Positions 1-8,853 of a stretch of DNA of 64,000 nucleotides are shown here, piece by piece. Numbering within the stretch: the first letter of the stretch is position 1; each line of letters opens with the position of its first letter. Origin of the DNA: Paramesorhizobium deserti (GTDB lineage: Bacteria > Pseudomonadota > Alphaproteobacteria > Rhizobiales > Rhizobiaceae). A program made the translations under genes and the position numbers. Below the pieces are notes generated by a model, which saw nothing but the letters and a program-made list of their open reading frames with translations, was not told the origin of the DNA and ran no database searches. Location: positions 476,455 through 540,454 of the forward strand of contig NZ_LNTU01000034.1 of assembly GCF_001558695.1 (NCBI RefSeq), written 5' to 3'.

Positions 1-2
1 TT

Positions 3-605
3 GGACGAGCGATGACGGCGGATATCACCGATGATTATCTCGGCATCGATATCTCGGATGCAATGGTGATGCAGGCCCGCCGGAGCCATCCTCTCAATTA
101 TCGCCAGGAAGGCATGTTCCTCGTTGCCGACATGGCCAAGCTGGACTTTCTCGGTGATAATAGCTTCGACTGCGTCATATCGCTCAATAGCGCGTTCTCC
201 CATGTGGGTGACGGTAGGGCAGCCGCGGTGGAAATGACGAGGGTGCTCAAGCCCGGCGGCATGCTTCTCGTCATGGCCTACTCCAGATATTCGCTGTCGC
301 GCCTGAGGACATTCTGGCGCAACGGCCTGTGCTCGCGCGAAGGGCCCTACACCGTCAGGAATGCCGATAAGGGCTGCGCCTGCCGGGCGCGGTTTTACAC
401 GTCGAAAGAGCTTGAACGCTGCTTCAGCGCGCTGACGGAGACGAGGACCTTTCCGCTCAATATCCTTCCCGACAATTTCCCCTGTGGCCGAAATATGCAC
501 AGGCTCATTGCGCTGATGACGCGCGAAACCAGGCTTCCCGGTTTTCTGCATGGCCTCGGCCATGCGCTGATCCTGACTGGCGTAAAGCGTAAAGCCGTTC
601 ACTGA
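3..605 (+). CDS. Class I SAM-dependent methyltransferase, 5'-truncated by window edge
   Basis: The reading frame is open to the left edge, so the true start lies outside the window. The visible part begins with an LGIDIS segment, which fits the acidic end of strand beta-2 that binds the SAM ribose. It continues with DNSFDCVISLNSAFSH (motif II-like) and VLKPGGMLLVM (motif III), the usual order in Rossmann-fold methyltransferases. The glycine-rich motif I is missing because it lies upstream. The substrate is not recognisable. The gene ends 6 bp from the convergent kinase gene, so it is not part of that operon. The family is clear; the specific role is unknown. Confidence 0.75.
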   Translation, partial: GRAMTADITDDYLGIDISDAMVMQARRSHPLNYRQEGMFLVADMAKLDFLGDNSFDCVISLNSAFSHVGDGRAAAVEMTRVLKPGGMLLVMAYSRYSLSRLRTFWRNGLCSREGPYTVRNADKGCACRARFYTSKELERCFSALTETRTFPLNILPDNFPCGRNMHRLIALMTRETRLPGFLHGLGHALILTGVKRKAVH

Positions 606-611
606 AAGTGA

Positions 612-2195
612 TCAGACCATGCGATCCAGCGCCTCGCGCTGCTTGTGCATCTCCAGAAAGATACGATAGTCGCAGGCGAGCGCCTCGCGCGCCTGCGACG
701 ACGGCTTCCGCTCCAGCCCGCCCTTCTGCATTCCGGCGCAGGCGGCGGCGAGATCGGGATAAAGCCCGGCGGCGGTCGCCGCCACCATTGCCGTGCCCAG
801 CAGCATGGCGTCTTCCGCCTGCGGCTCAATAACCGTGCAGCCCGTGGCGTCGGCATAGAGCTCCATCAGGAGCGGGTTCTTGATGTGGCCACCGGTCACG
901 TGCAGCGTATCGATCGTATAGCCCTTGGCGTTCAGCGTCTCCAGAATGTGGCGCACGCCCAATGCAATGGCGACGGCCGTTCGCCAGTAGAGACGGCACA
1001 GGCTGTCGAAGGAGGAATCGAGCGTCAGACCGCTGATCACGCCCACTGCATGCGGGTCGGCGAGCGGCGAGCGATTGCCGTGGAAATCCGGCAGCACATG
1101 CAGCCGCTTGGCGAAATCCGCACCCTCTTCAGCTTGCAATTCCCGAACCCGCTCGACGATGCGCCGGTGCATGGCCGCATCCGGCTCACCGCCTGCCCCG
1201 TGCCAGCGGATGATATGGTCGAGCAGCGCGCCGGTTGCCGATTGCCCGCCTTCGTTCATCCAGCAATCGGGAAGCACGGCGCCATAATAGGGACCCCATA
1301 CGCCCACCGTCGGGCGTGGCGCCTGCGAAAGCGCCATCACACAGCTCGACGTGCCGGCGATCAGAGCCAGATGGCGATCGATCTCGGCGATATTGCCGGC
1401 ATAGCCGCCGAGCACGCCAAGCGCACCGGCATGCGCATCGATGAGCCCGACGCCGACGCGGCATGCGGGACTCAGCCCCAGTTCCCTGGCTGCCTTCTCC
1501 GTGAGAGGTCCGAGCTCCTTGCCGATCGGGCTTGCCTTCTCCGGCAGGGCGCCCTTCTCCCGCATATCGGCGATGCCCACTTTGTCGAAGAAGTCCTGCT
1601 GCCAGCCTGGCTCCTCATGGGCGAGATAGGTCCATTTGCAGGTCAGCGTGCATTGCGAGCGCTCCAGCGAACCGGATGCCCGCCAGGTGAGATAATCCGC
1701 AAGATCGAGGAAGTACCCAGCATTTTCCCAGGTCGCGGGCAGATTGCGCTTCAGCCACATCAGCTTCGGCGTTTCCATTTCGGGCGACATGACGCCACCA
1801 ATATAATCGAGGACGCGATGTCCCGTCGCAGTGCATTCGTCAGCCTCTGCCAGCGCGCGATGATCAAGCCAGACAATCGTATCCCAGCGGTCCTCGCCGC
1901 TGGGCGAGACGGTCAGCGGATCGCCATTGCGGTCGCGCACCACCAGCGAGCATGTGGCGTCGAAACTGATGCCCGCCACATCCTCGGGCACGATACCTGC
2001 CTTGACAATGGCGGCGCGCACGGCGCGGCAGACCGACTGCCAGATATCCTCGGAATCATGCTCCGCGAAATCCGGCTTCGGCCGGTTCATCAGGATCGGG
2101 TGTTCGGCGCGCCCGAGAAGATCGCCATTGCGCGAGAAGACGCCCGCACGCGCGCTTCCGGTCCCCACATCGACCGCCACAACTCTATCGCCCAT
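612..2195 (-). CDS. FGGY-family pentulose/carbohydrate kinase
   Basis: ATP-dependent sugar kinase of the FGGY family, about 527 residues. The N-terminal phosphate-binding stretch VVAVDVGTGSARAGVF and the C-terminal adenosine motif HVTGGHIKNPLL are both visible. It resembles the D-ribulokinase-like pentulose kinases. It is the last gene of the polyol operon and would phosphorylate the ketose made by the upstream dehydrogenases. A good ribosome site (GGGAGG) precedes tandem ATGs at 2198 and 2195; the second has the better spacing. The reading frame also opens further upstream, to 2237, but no ribosome site supports that start. The exact sugar is not deducible. Confidence 0.88.
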   Translation of the reverse strand: MGDRVVAVDVGTGSARAGVFSRNGDLLGRAEHPILMNRPKPDFAEHDSEDIWQSVCRAVRAAIVKAGIVPEDVAGISFDATCSLVVRDRNGDPLTVSPSGEDRWDTIVWLDHRALAEADECTATGHRVLDYIGGVMSPEMETPKLMWLKRNLPATWENAGYFLDLADYLTWRASGSLERSQCTLTCKWTYLAHEEPGWQQDFFDKVGIADMREKGALPEKASPIGKELGPLTEKAARELGLSPACRVGVGLIDAHAGALGVLGGYAGNIAEIDRHLALIAGTSSCVMALSQAPRPTVGVWGPYYGAVLPDCWMNEGGQSATGALLDHIIRWHGAGGEPDAAMHRRIVERVRELQAEEGADFAKRLHVLPDFHGNRSPLADPHAVGVISGLTLDSSFDSLCRLYWRTAVAIALGVRHILETLNAKGYTIDTLHVTGGHIKNPLLMELYADATGCTVIEPQAEDAMLLGTAMVAATAAGLYPDLAAACAGMQKGGLERKPSSQAREALACDYRIFLEMHKQREALDRMV

Positions 2196-2281
2196 CATTA
2201 GACCTCCCAAGGTGATCGAAGCCGGAACATAGAGCAAGTCCAGGAAAAATGGGAACTGTTTAGGGAGCGGAGGTAAAGCGG

Positions 2282-2968
2282 CTATACCGTGGAGGAAGAA
2301 TGCAGCATATCGGGCAAGCGGGCCATTTGATCGAACATACGGTCCGGCGCCAACAGCCGCAGCGTCTCGCGATGGCTCTTGCCGCCGGCATGTCCGCCGC
2401 CGGTGAAGGCGAAGACACGCATTCCCGCCGCCTTCGCCGCCTGTATCCCTGCCGGGCTGTCCTCGATGACGAGACAGTCCGCAGGCGCAACTTTCATCCG
2501 GTCCGCTGCATAAAGAAAGAGATCTGGCGCGGGCTTGCCCTTTTTCACCATAGTGGCGCTGAAAATGTCAGGCTCGAAACGGTCGATGAGGCCCGTCACC
2601 GAGAGGGAAAGGCGGATACGCTCCGGCTGGCTGGAAGACGCCACGCAGAACGGCACCTCCAGCCTGTCGAGCGCATCGATGATCCCAGGGATCGGCTTGA
2701 GCTCTTCCTGGAACACCTCATAGAGCCGCGCCCGCCCCTTCTCTAGCGCCGCGTGGGTGAGGTCGACCTGGAACTCCTCGCTCAATATCGCCGTGATACT
2801 GGCAAGGCTCCTGCCGAGAAAGCGTTCATAGGCTTCCTCGGCATCCATGGTGAGGCCGGCATCGGCGAGCGTCTCCATCAGCACCCGGATCGCCAGCGGT
2901 TCGCTGTCGACAAGCACGCCGTCGCAATCAAAGATCACGAGGCCGGGATCGATCGCCTTCACATCCAT
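2282..2968 (-). CDS. HAD-superfamily hydrolase (beta-phosphoglucomutase/phosphatase-like)
   Basis: About 228 residues. The HAD motif I, FDCDGVLVDSE, lies near the N-terminus, with the two-Asp nucleophile signature and a helical cap after it. Motif II appears as VASSSQPERI, and motifs III/IV as KGKPAPDLFLYA and CLVIEDSPAGIQAA. This matches the GmhB/PGMB-like subfamily that acts on small sugar phosphates. The chosen ATG at 2968 is 8 bp after the stop of the upstream SDR gene, so the two are co-transcribed. In this operon it may dephosphorylate an intermediate or repair a dead-end sugar phosphate; that role is inference. Confidence 0.85.
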   Translation of the reverse strand: MDVKAIDPGLVIFDCDGVLVDSEPLAIRVLMETLADAGLTMDAEEAYERFLGRSLASITAILSEEFQVDLTHAALEKGRARLYEVFQEELKPIPGIIDALDRLEVPFCVASSSQPERIRLSLSVTGLIDRFEPDIFSATMVKKGKPAPDLFLYAADRMKVAPADCLVIEDSPAGIQAAKAAGMRVFAFTGGGHAGGKSHRETLRLLAPDRMFDQMARLPDMLHSSSTV

Positions 2969-2975
2969 CACCGCA

Positions 2976-3752
2976 TTACCAGCACGTATAGCCGCCGTCG
3001 GCAAGCACGATAGAGCCGGTGAGAAGACTTGCCGCATCGGAGGCCAGAAAATGCACGACGGAGGCGATTTCATCAGGCTGGCCGACACGCGCCATGGGCG
3101 TCATCTCCAGCCAGGTCTTGTACATCTCAGGATTTTCCTTGATGCCGAAGGCTGTCAGCGGCGTCTCGATATAGGTGGGCGCCACGGCATTGACGCGCAC
3201 GCCCCGCGCACCCCACTCGGCCGCAAGCGATTTGGTCAGGTGATGCACGGCAGCCTTGGACGCGTTGTAGAAAGCCTGTGGCTGCGGCTTGTTGACGATG
3301 AAGCCGGACATCGAGCCGATATTGACGATCGCGCCTTTGTCCTGTTCCAGCATCTGCCGGCCGAAGGCGCGACAGCACCAGAACAGGCCGTCGACATTGA
3401 CGTCCATATGGAAGCGCCAGTGTTCGTCGGTCGTATCCTCGGCGCGCACATCGCTCTGGGCCACGCCGGCATTGTTGACGAGGATATCGACCCGCCCATG
3501 CTCCTTGACGATCCCGGCTGCAACCGCGTCGACTTCGCTGGATTTGGTGACGTCGAGTGTGACGCCATGCGCCTTTATGCCGAGCTTCTTCAGTTCCGCG
3601 ACGATCGCCTCGACCCGCTCGGGCAACATCTCGGCCACGATGACGGTCGCGCCGGCCTCGCCAAGCGCCTGTGCGCAGGCGGCACCGATACCCTGCCCGC
3701 CCCCCGTCACAACGGCGACACGCCCATCGAGTTTCAGTTTCTCGAGATACAT
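2976..3752 (-). CDS. Short-chain dehydrogenase/reductase, probable polyol dehydrogenase
   Basis: Classical SDR of 258 residues. The cofactor loop TGGGQGIG is near residue 17, followed by the NNAG motif, the catalytic Ser in the IGSMSG segment, and YNASK with the catalytic Tyr and Lys. It ends in GGYTCW. Placed between the sorbitol dehydrogenase and the HAD gene of a polyol importer operon, it probably oxidises a second alditol (for example galactitol or arabinitol) to a ketose with NAD+. It is distinct in sequence from the neighbouring SmoS. Substrate is inference; fold and enzyme class are firm. Confidence 0.85.
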   Translation of the reverse strand: MYLEKLKLDGRVAVVTGGGQGIGAACAQALGEAGATVIVAEMLPERVEAIVAELKKLGIKAHGVTLDVTKSSEVDAVAAGIVKEHGRVDILVNNAGVAQSDVRAEDTTDEHWRFHMDVNVDGLFWCCRAFGRQMLEQDKGAIVNIGSMSGFIVNKPQPQAFYNASKAAVHHLTKSLAAEWGARGVRVNAVAPTYIETPLTAFGIKENPEMYKTWLEMTPMARVGQPDEIASVVHFLASDAASLLTGSIVLADGGYTCW

Positions 3753-3764
3753 CGATATGCCCTT

Positions 3765-4541
3765 TCAGCTCATCCAGTTGCCGCCGTCGACATTGTAGGT
3801 TTGCGCGACGACGTAATCGCTCTCAGGACCGGCGAGGAATATCGCCATGCCCGTCAGATCTTCGGCCCTGCCCATGCGCCCGAACGGCACGGCCTCGCCC
3901 ACCAGCCGCTTCTTCTCGCCGAGCGGCCGGTTCTCATATCTAGCAAACAGCGCATCGACGCCGGCCCAGTGCTCGCCATCGACCACGCCCGGTGCGATCG
4001 CATTGACGTTGATGCCGTATTTAATCAGGTCGAGGCCTGCGGACTGGGTAAGGCTGATAACGGCGGCCTTTGTCGAACAATAGATGGCCACCAGCGCCTC
4101 GCCGCGTCGGCCCGCCTGGCTCGCCATGTTGATGATCTTGCCGCCACGCCCGCGCCTGATCATAGACCGCGCCACCGCCTGCATGGTGAAGAGAACACCA
4201 TGCACGTTGACCGCATAGAGCCTGTTATAGCTCTCTTTGGTGATCTCGATGATCGGCGCCATGTCGAAGAGCGCGGCATTGTTGACGAGAATGTCGATAC
4301 CGCCAGTCTTCGTCTCGGCTTCCGCGACGGCTTTCTCGATCGATGCGATGTCGGTTACGTCGATATGGACGGCATGAGCGCCGTCGCCGATCTTCTCAGC
4401 ACTTTCACGTGCGCGGTCGAGATCGATATCGGCAAGAACGACGGTCGCGCCTTCCCGCACATAGGCCTCTGCAAATGCGAAACCGATGCCGCGAGCAGCG
4501 CCGGTGATGAAGGCGGATTTTCCTCCGAGACGTCCACTCAC
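3765..4541 (-). CDS. smoS: Sorbitol dehydrogenase (SmoS-type SDR)
   Basis: SDR of 258 residues with [15 protein letters not shown], the substrate-site segment [18 protein letters not shown] (catalytic Tyr/Lys) and the C-terminus NVDGGNWMS. These stretches match my memory of the Rhodobacter sphaeroides sorbitol dehydrogenase SmoS almost word for word. It would oxidise D-glucitol (also galactitol or L-iditol) to the ketose. Its start overlaps the stop of the ATPase gene by 4 bp (ATGA), so the two are translationally coupled, as in known smo operons. Confidence 0.92.
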   Translation of the reverse strand: MSGRLGGKSAFITGAARGIGFAFAEAYVREGATVVLADIDLDRARESAEKIGDGAHAVHIDVTDIASIEKAVAEAETKTGGIDILVNNAALFDMAPIIEITKESYNRLYAVNVHGVLFTMQAVARSMIRRGRGGKIINMASQAGRRGEALVAIYCSTKAAVISLTQSAGLDLIKYGINVNAIAPGVVDGEHWAGVDALFARYENRPLGEKKRLVGEAVPFGRMGRAEDLTGMAIFLAGPESDYVVAQTYNVDGGNWMS

Positions 4542-5536
4542 AGCGCCTCTCCGTTTTCGGCGAAGCGATAGAGCTTTTCGGCTTCCGGGGTGAGGAAGAC
4601 CCGCTCGCCATGCTTGACCGGAAACTCGCCCGGCGCACGCGCCGTTACCGAACCGACACCGTCGACATCGACATGGACGAAGGTGTCCGCGCCCAGATGC
4701 TCCACCACCGTAACCTTCCCCTGCCAGGGACCTTCCGTCTTCGAAAGCACGATATGCTCCGGCCGCACGCCGATCGTCGCGGCCTTCTCCCTGGCCGCTG
4801 CCGCGCCATCGATCAGGTTCATCTTCGGCGAGCCGATGAAGCCTGCGACGAAGAGATTTTTCGGGTTTCGGTAGAGTTCGAGCGGCGACCCCACTTGCTC
4901 GATGCGCCCGGCATTCAAGACGACGATCTTGTCGGCCATGGTCATCGCTTCCACCTGATCATGGGTGACGTAGATCATGGTGGTCTTCAGCTGATGATGC
5001 AGTTCGCTGATCTCCAGCCGCATGTTGACGCGCAGCGCCGCGTCGAGGTTTGAAAGCGGCTCGTCGAAGAGGAAGGCTTTGGGCTGGCGTACGATGGCGC
5101 GCCCGATCGCCACGCGCTGGCGTTGCCCGCCGGAGAGCTGGCGCGGCTTGCGGTCGAGATAATCGGTCAAATTGAGCACACGGGCGGCGGAGCGCACCTT
5201 GTCATCGATGGCGGATTTATCCTCCCCCGCCATCTTCAGCGGAAAGGCGATGTTGCCGTAGACGCTCATATGCGGATAGAGCGCATAGGACTGGAACACC
5301 ATCGAGAGCCCGCGCTTCGCCGGCGCTTCATGCGTCGCATCCGTACCGTCGATGCGGATCGTACCGCTGGTTACATCCTCGAGCCCGGCGATGATGCGCA
5401 GGAGGGTCGACTTCCCGCAGCCCGACGGGCCGACGAAAACCACGAACTCACCGTCAGCGATCTCCAGATCGATCTCTGGAATGACATTGGTGGTTCCGAA
5501 GGATTTCGAGACCTTTTCGAGTGTTATGCTTCCCAT
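4538..5536 (-). CDS. smoK: Polyol ABC transporter ATP-binding subunit (SmoK/MalK type)
   Basis: ATPase of 332 residues of the carbohydrate uptake-1 (MalK/UgpC) class. Walker [11 protein letters not shown]-loop [13 protein letters not shown], signature [14 protein letters not shown], Walker [10 protein letters not shown] and the switch His in YVTHDQ are all present. A C-terminal TOBE-like beta domain follows ([10 protein letters not shown]). It powers the SmoFG permease. It sits directly after the permeases and overlaps smoS by 4 bp. Confidence 0.92.
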   Translation of the reverse strand: MGSITLEKVSKSFGTTNVIPEIDLEIADGEFVVFVGPSGCGKSTLLRIIAGLEDVTSGTIRIDGTDATHEAPAKRGLSMVFQSYALYPHMSVYGNIAFPLKMAGEDKSAIDDKVRSAARVLNLTDYLDRKPRQLSGGQRQRVAIGRAIVRQPKAFLFDEPLSNLDAALRVNMRLEISELHHQLKTTMIYVTHDQVEAMTMADKIVVLNAGRIEQVGSPLELYRNPKNLFVAGFIGSPKMNLIDGAAAAREKAATIGVRPEHIVLSKTEGPWQGKVTVVEHLGADTFVHVDVDGVGSVTARAPGEFPVKHGERVFLTPEAEKLYRFAENGEAL

Positions 5537-5567
5537 GAAACCCTCCCTCTATTATTCCGCGCCGCAC

Positions 5568-6398
5568 TCATTTCACCGCCCCGAACGTCAGACCGCGTAC
5601 GAGCTGGCGCTGCGAGAACCATCCCAGAATGAGGATCGGCGCGATCGCGAGCGTCGAAGCCGCGGAAAGTTTCGCCCAGAACAGCCCCTCCGGGCTCGAA
5701 TAGGATGCGATGAACGCGGTGAGCGGCGCGGCGTTGGCCGCCGACAGGTTGAGCGTCCAGAACGCCTCGTTCCAGGCCAGGATGATGTTGAGGAGCAGCG
5801 TCGAGGCGATCCCCGGCACCGCCATCGGCGTCAGCACATAGATGATCTCCTTGGCGAGCGAGGCGCCATCCATGCGCGATGCCTCGAGGATCTCGCCCGG
5901 GATCTCCTTGAAATAGGTGTAGAGCATCCAGACGATGATCGGCAGGTTGATCATCGTCAAGACGATGACGAGACCGAGCCGCGTGTCGAGCAGCCCCCAA
6001 TCGCGAAAGAGCAGGTAAATCGGCACGAGCACGCCCACCGGCGGCAGCATCTTGGTGGAAAGCATCCACATCAACACGTCCTTCGTGCGCTTCGTCGGCG
6101 AGAACGCCATCGCCCAGGCTGCGGGAATGGCGATTGCGAGCCCGATCAGGGTGGAGCCGAAGGAGATCACCACCGAATTCATCACATGCTTGAAATAGTT
6201 GGATCGGCTCTGCACATCGAAATAGCTCTGCAGCGTCCAGTCGAAGAACAGGAAATGCGGCGGCGAGGCGATCGCCTCACCCTCCGTCTTGAAGCTCGTC
6301 AGAATGGTCCACAGGATCGGAAAGAAGATCACGAACCCGACGAGCCACCCGATAATGGTGAAGGTCACCTTCCTTCGCGTCGTAATTGCGCGGGCCAT
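5568..6398 (-). CDS. smoG: Polyol ABC transporter permease SmoG
   Basis: Inner-membrane permease of 276 residues with about six hydrophobic segments, of the MalG/UgpE class. The EAA loop that docks on the ATPase reads EILEASRMDGASLAKEI. It ends in LVRGLTFGAVK, a typical C-terminus of this subunit. The start lies 3 bp downstream of the smoF stop, so the two are co-translated. It forms the channel with SmoF. Confidence 0.9.
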   Translation of the reverse strand: MARAITTRRKVTFTIIGWLVGFVIFFPILWTILTSFKTEGEAIASPPHFLFFDWTLQSYFDVQSRSNYFKHVMNSVVISFGSTLIGLAIAIPAAWAMAFSPTKRTKDVLMWMLSTKMLPPVGVLVPIYLLFRDWGLLDTRLGLVIVLTMINLPIIVWMLYTYFKEIPGEILEASRMDGASLAKEIIYVLTPMAVPGIASTLLLNIILAWNEAFWTLNLSAANAAPLTAFIASYSSPEGLFWAKLSAASTLAIAPILILGWFSQRQLVRGLTFGAVK

Positions 6399-6401
6399 GG
6401 C

Positions 6402-7274
6402 TCAAGCCTCCAGATTCTTGCCGATCAGGCGAATGAGGAAAATGGCGACGATATTGGCGAGGATGACCGCGACGATGCCGCCGGCCGATGCGCCGCCCAC
6501 ATCGAACTGCAGGAGCGCCTGCGCATAGACGAGGTAGGTGATGTTGGTGCTCTCATAGCCCGGGCCGCCGTTGGTCGTCACCAGGATCTCGGCGAAGACG
6601 CTGAGCAGGAAGATCGTCTCGATGAGCACCACCACCGTCATGGCGCGGGCCAGATGCGGCAGCACGATATAGATGAAGCGCGAGATCGGACCGGCGCCAT
6701 CCATCTCGGCAGCTTCCTTCTGCTCCTCGTCGAGAGATTGCAGTGCCGTCAGAAGAATGAGCGTGGCGAAGGGCAGCCATTGCCAGGCGACGATCATCGT
6801 CACCGAGAAAAGCGGCAGGTTGGCGAGCCAGTCCACCGGTTGCAGGCCGAACAGCCGTGCGATCCAGGCGAAGATGCCATAGACCGGATGCATCAACATG
6901 TTCTTCCAGACCAGTGCCGACACCGTCGGCATGACGAAGAACGGCGCGATCACCAGAAGGCGCACGATGCCTTGGCCGAAAAAGGGCTGATCGAGCAGCA
7001 GCGCCAATAGCGTGCCGCCGACAATGGTGATGAGGAGAACGCCGCCGACCAGCAGAAGCGTATTGACCAGCGCCGCGCCGAATGCCGGATCGGTGAGGAA
7101 ATAGCGATAATTGAGCGTTCCCGCCCATTCCTCCATTCCCGGCATCAGGAGATTGTACCGCAGCAGCGAGAAATAGAGCGTCATGGCCAGCGGCACGATC
7201 ATCCATACGAACAACGTAAGGACGGCCGGGGTCATCATCAGGCGGGCGGCGGACCGCGTGCGAAGGGTTGCCAT
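6402..7274 (-). CDS. smoF: Polyol ABC transporter permease SmoF
   Basis: Inner-membrane permease of 290 residues of the MalF/UgpA class. It has an N-terminal membrane segment (LTLFVWMIVPLAMTLYFSL), a periplasmic loop, and the EAA loop KEAAEMDGAGPISRFIYIVLPHL. It pairs with SmoG. It follows smoE by about 100 bp. Confidence 0.9.
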   Translation of the reverse strand: MATLRTRSAARLMMTPAVLTLFVWMIVPLAMTLYFSLLRYNLLMPGMEEWAGTLNYRYFLTDPAFGAALVNTLLLVGGVLLITIVGGTLLALLLDQPFFGQGIVRLLVIAPFFVMPTVSALVWKNMLMHPVYGIFAWIARLFGLQPVDWLANLPLFSVTMIVAWQWLPFATLILLTALQSLDEEQKEAAEMDGAGPISRFIYIVLPHLARAMTVVVLIETIFLLSVFAEILVTTNGGPGYESTNITYLVYAQALLQFDVGGASAGGIVAVILANIVAIFLIRLIGKNLEA

Positions 7275-7374
7275 GGGTCTAATCCCATTTTCTCGGGTGC
7301 GGGAGCGGGAACCGACCGGAGCTGCCCTGTCGTCGGGTGAGCAGCCCCGGTCCGCGAAGAGTGATCCAGGCCGA

Positions 7375-8691
7375 TTACTTGATGTAACCGCCCTTCATCA
7401 TCTCGCGTTCGCTGAGCTGCTGGGCGTTCTGGAGCGCCTGGTCGACCGAAACCTGCCCCGCGAGCGCCGCCGAGAACTGCTGCCCGACCGCGGTTCCGAG
7501 TCCCTGGAACTCGGGAATGGCGACGAACTGGACGCCGACATAAGGCACCGGCTTGACCGTCGGCTTGGTCGGATCGGCCGAGTTGATCGAGTCGAGCGTC
7601 ATCTTGGCGAAGGGCGCAACCTTCAGATATTCCTGATTCTCATAGAGCGAAGTGCGCGTACCGGGCGGTACGTTGAGCCAGCCATCCTTCGAAGCGACAA
7701 GGTTGAGATAATCCTTGCTCGTTGCCCAGTTGATGAACTTCTCGGCAGCCTCGGTCTTCTGCGATCCTGCCGGAATGGCGAGAGTCCACGCCCAGAGCCA
7801 ATTGCCGCGTTTTCCCAGCCCCTTGTCGGGCGCCAGCGCGAAGGCCACCTTGTCGGCCACTTGGCTTTCCTTCGGATCGCTGACGAAGGAGGCGGCCACC
7901 GTAGCGTCGATCCACATGGCGCATTTGCCTGTCTGGAACAGCGCCAGATTCTCGTTGAAGCCGTTGGAAGATGCTCCGGGAGGGCCCGCTTCCTTCATCA
8001 GATTGACGTAGTATTCCAGCGTTTCCTTCCATTCCGGCTGGTCGAACTGCGGCTTCCAGCTCTCGTCGAACCAGCGAGCGCCGAAGGAATTGGACATGGC
8101 GGTGAGCAATGCCATGTTCTCGCCCCAGCCGGCCTTGCCGCGCAGGCAGATGCCGTACATTTCCTTGCTCTTGTCGGTCAGCTTGCGGGCGGCTTCGCCC
8201 ACGAAATCCCATGTCGGCGCGTCGGGCATGGTGAGCCCGGCCTGCTCGAACAGATCCTTGCGATACATCACGAACGAGCTTTCGCCATAGAATGGCGCAG
8301 CATAAAGCTTGTCCTCATAGGTCAGGCCGCTACGGATCGGCGGCAGCAGATCGTCGACATCGTAGCTCTGGTCCGCAGTCAACTTGTCCAGTGGCAGGAG
8401 CCATCCCTGCTTGGCCCAGATCGGCACCTCATAGGTGCCGATGGTCATGATGTCATACTGGCCGCCCTTGGTGGCGATATCGGTGGTGACGCGCTGGCGC
8501 AGCACATTCTCTTCCAGCACCACCCATTGCAGGTCAATATCGGGATTCTTCGCCTTGAAGTCGTCGGCGAGCTTCTGCATGCGCACCATGTCGCCATTGT
8601 TGACCGTGGCGATCGTCAGCGTCTCGGCCTGCGCAAAACCGGCCATCGCAATGAGCGAGCAGGCGCCGAGCATCAGCGATTTCAATCTCAT
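7375..8691 (-). CDS. smoE: Polyol ABC transporter periplasmic binding protein SmoE
   Basis: Extracellular solute-binding protein family 1, about 438 residues. A Sec signal peptide ends at AGFAQAE. The mature protein begins with LTIATVNNGDMVRMQKL and has the typical two-lobe pattern (GTYEVPIWAKQGWLLPLD; GKCAMWIDATVAASF). The ATG at 8691 is preceded by GGGAGGAACAG, a strong ribosome site; an upstream in-frame ATG at 8769 lacks one. It captures alditols such as sorbitol or mannitol for SmoFGK. It is the first structural gene behind the promoter/operator at 8761-8797. Confidence 0.92.
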   Translation of the reverse strand: MRLKSLMLGACSLIAMAGFAQAETLTIATVNNGDMVRMQKLADDFKAKNPDIDLQWVVLEENVLRQRVTTDIATKGGQYDIMTIGTYEVPIWAKQGWLLPLDKLTADQSYDVDDLLPPIRSGLTYEDKLYAAPFYGESSFVMYRKDLFEQAGLTMPDAPTWDFVGEAARKLTDKSKEMYGICLRGKAGWGENMALLTAMSNSFGARWFDESWKPQFDQPEWKETLEYYVNLMKEAGPPGASSNGFNENLALFQTGKCAMWIDATVAASFVSDPKESQVADKVAFALAPDKGLGKRGNWLWAWTLAIPAGSQKTEAAEKFINWATSKDYLNLVASKDGWLNVPPGTRTSLYENQEYLKVAPFAKMTLDSINSADPTKPTVKPVPYVGVQFVAIPEFQGLGTAVGQQFSAALAGQVSVDQALQNAQQLSEREMMKGGYIK

Positions 8692-8760
8692 CTGTTCCTC
8701 CCAAACATTAGAGCACCCATGGTTCCACGCGGACACGTGGAAACGAGCATTTGCTATTAA

Positions 8761-8797
8761 TGTGGGCAATTACTCACAATATGACGAGAAGTGTCAA
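8761..8797 (-). promoter_or_regulatory. Promoter and operator of the smo polyol operon
   Basis: On the minus strand a perfect TTGACA -35 box (8797-8792) is followed after 17 bp by AGTAAT (8774-8769) as -10. An imperfect inverted repeat, TGTGGG-N6-CTCACA on the plus strand (8761-8778), overlaps the -10. It is a plausible operator for the SorC regulator encoded just upstream. smoE starts about 75 bp downstream. Motifs are seen directly; the binding factor is inferred. Confidence 0.5.
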
Positions 8798-8853
8798 GCC
8801 CTATTCGTCGCCGCGGTGCAGCAACGAGACATGTCTTCGGCAGCTGGAAAAGC

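Noticed and set aside
645..2201. 518-codon open frame on the plus strand
   Set aside because: Antisense to the FGGY kinase; no recognisable motif and no ribosome site.
2847..4571. 574-codon open frame on the plus strand
   Set aside because: It lies opposite two certain SDR genes. Its protein is rich in His, Asp and Arg with no family pattern, the usual result of reading GC-rich genes antisense.
5352..7010. 552-codon open frame on the plus strand
   Set aside because: Antisense to smoK, smoG and smoF; low-complexity Arg/Asp/His product without domains.
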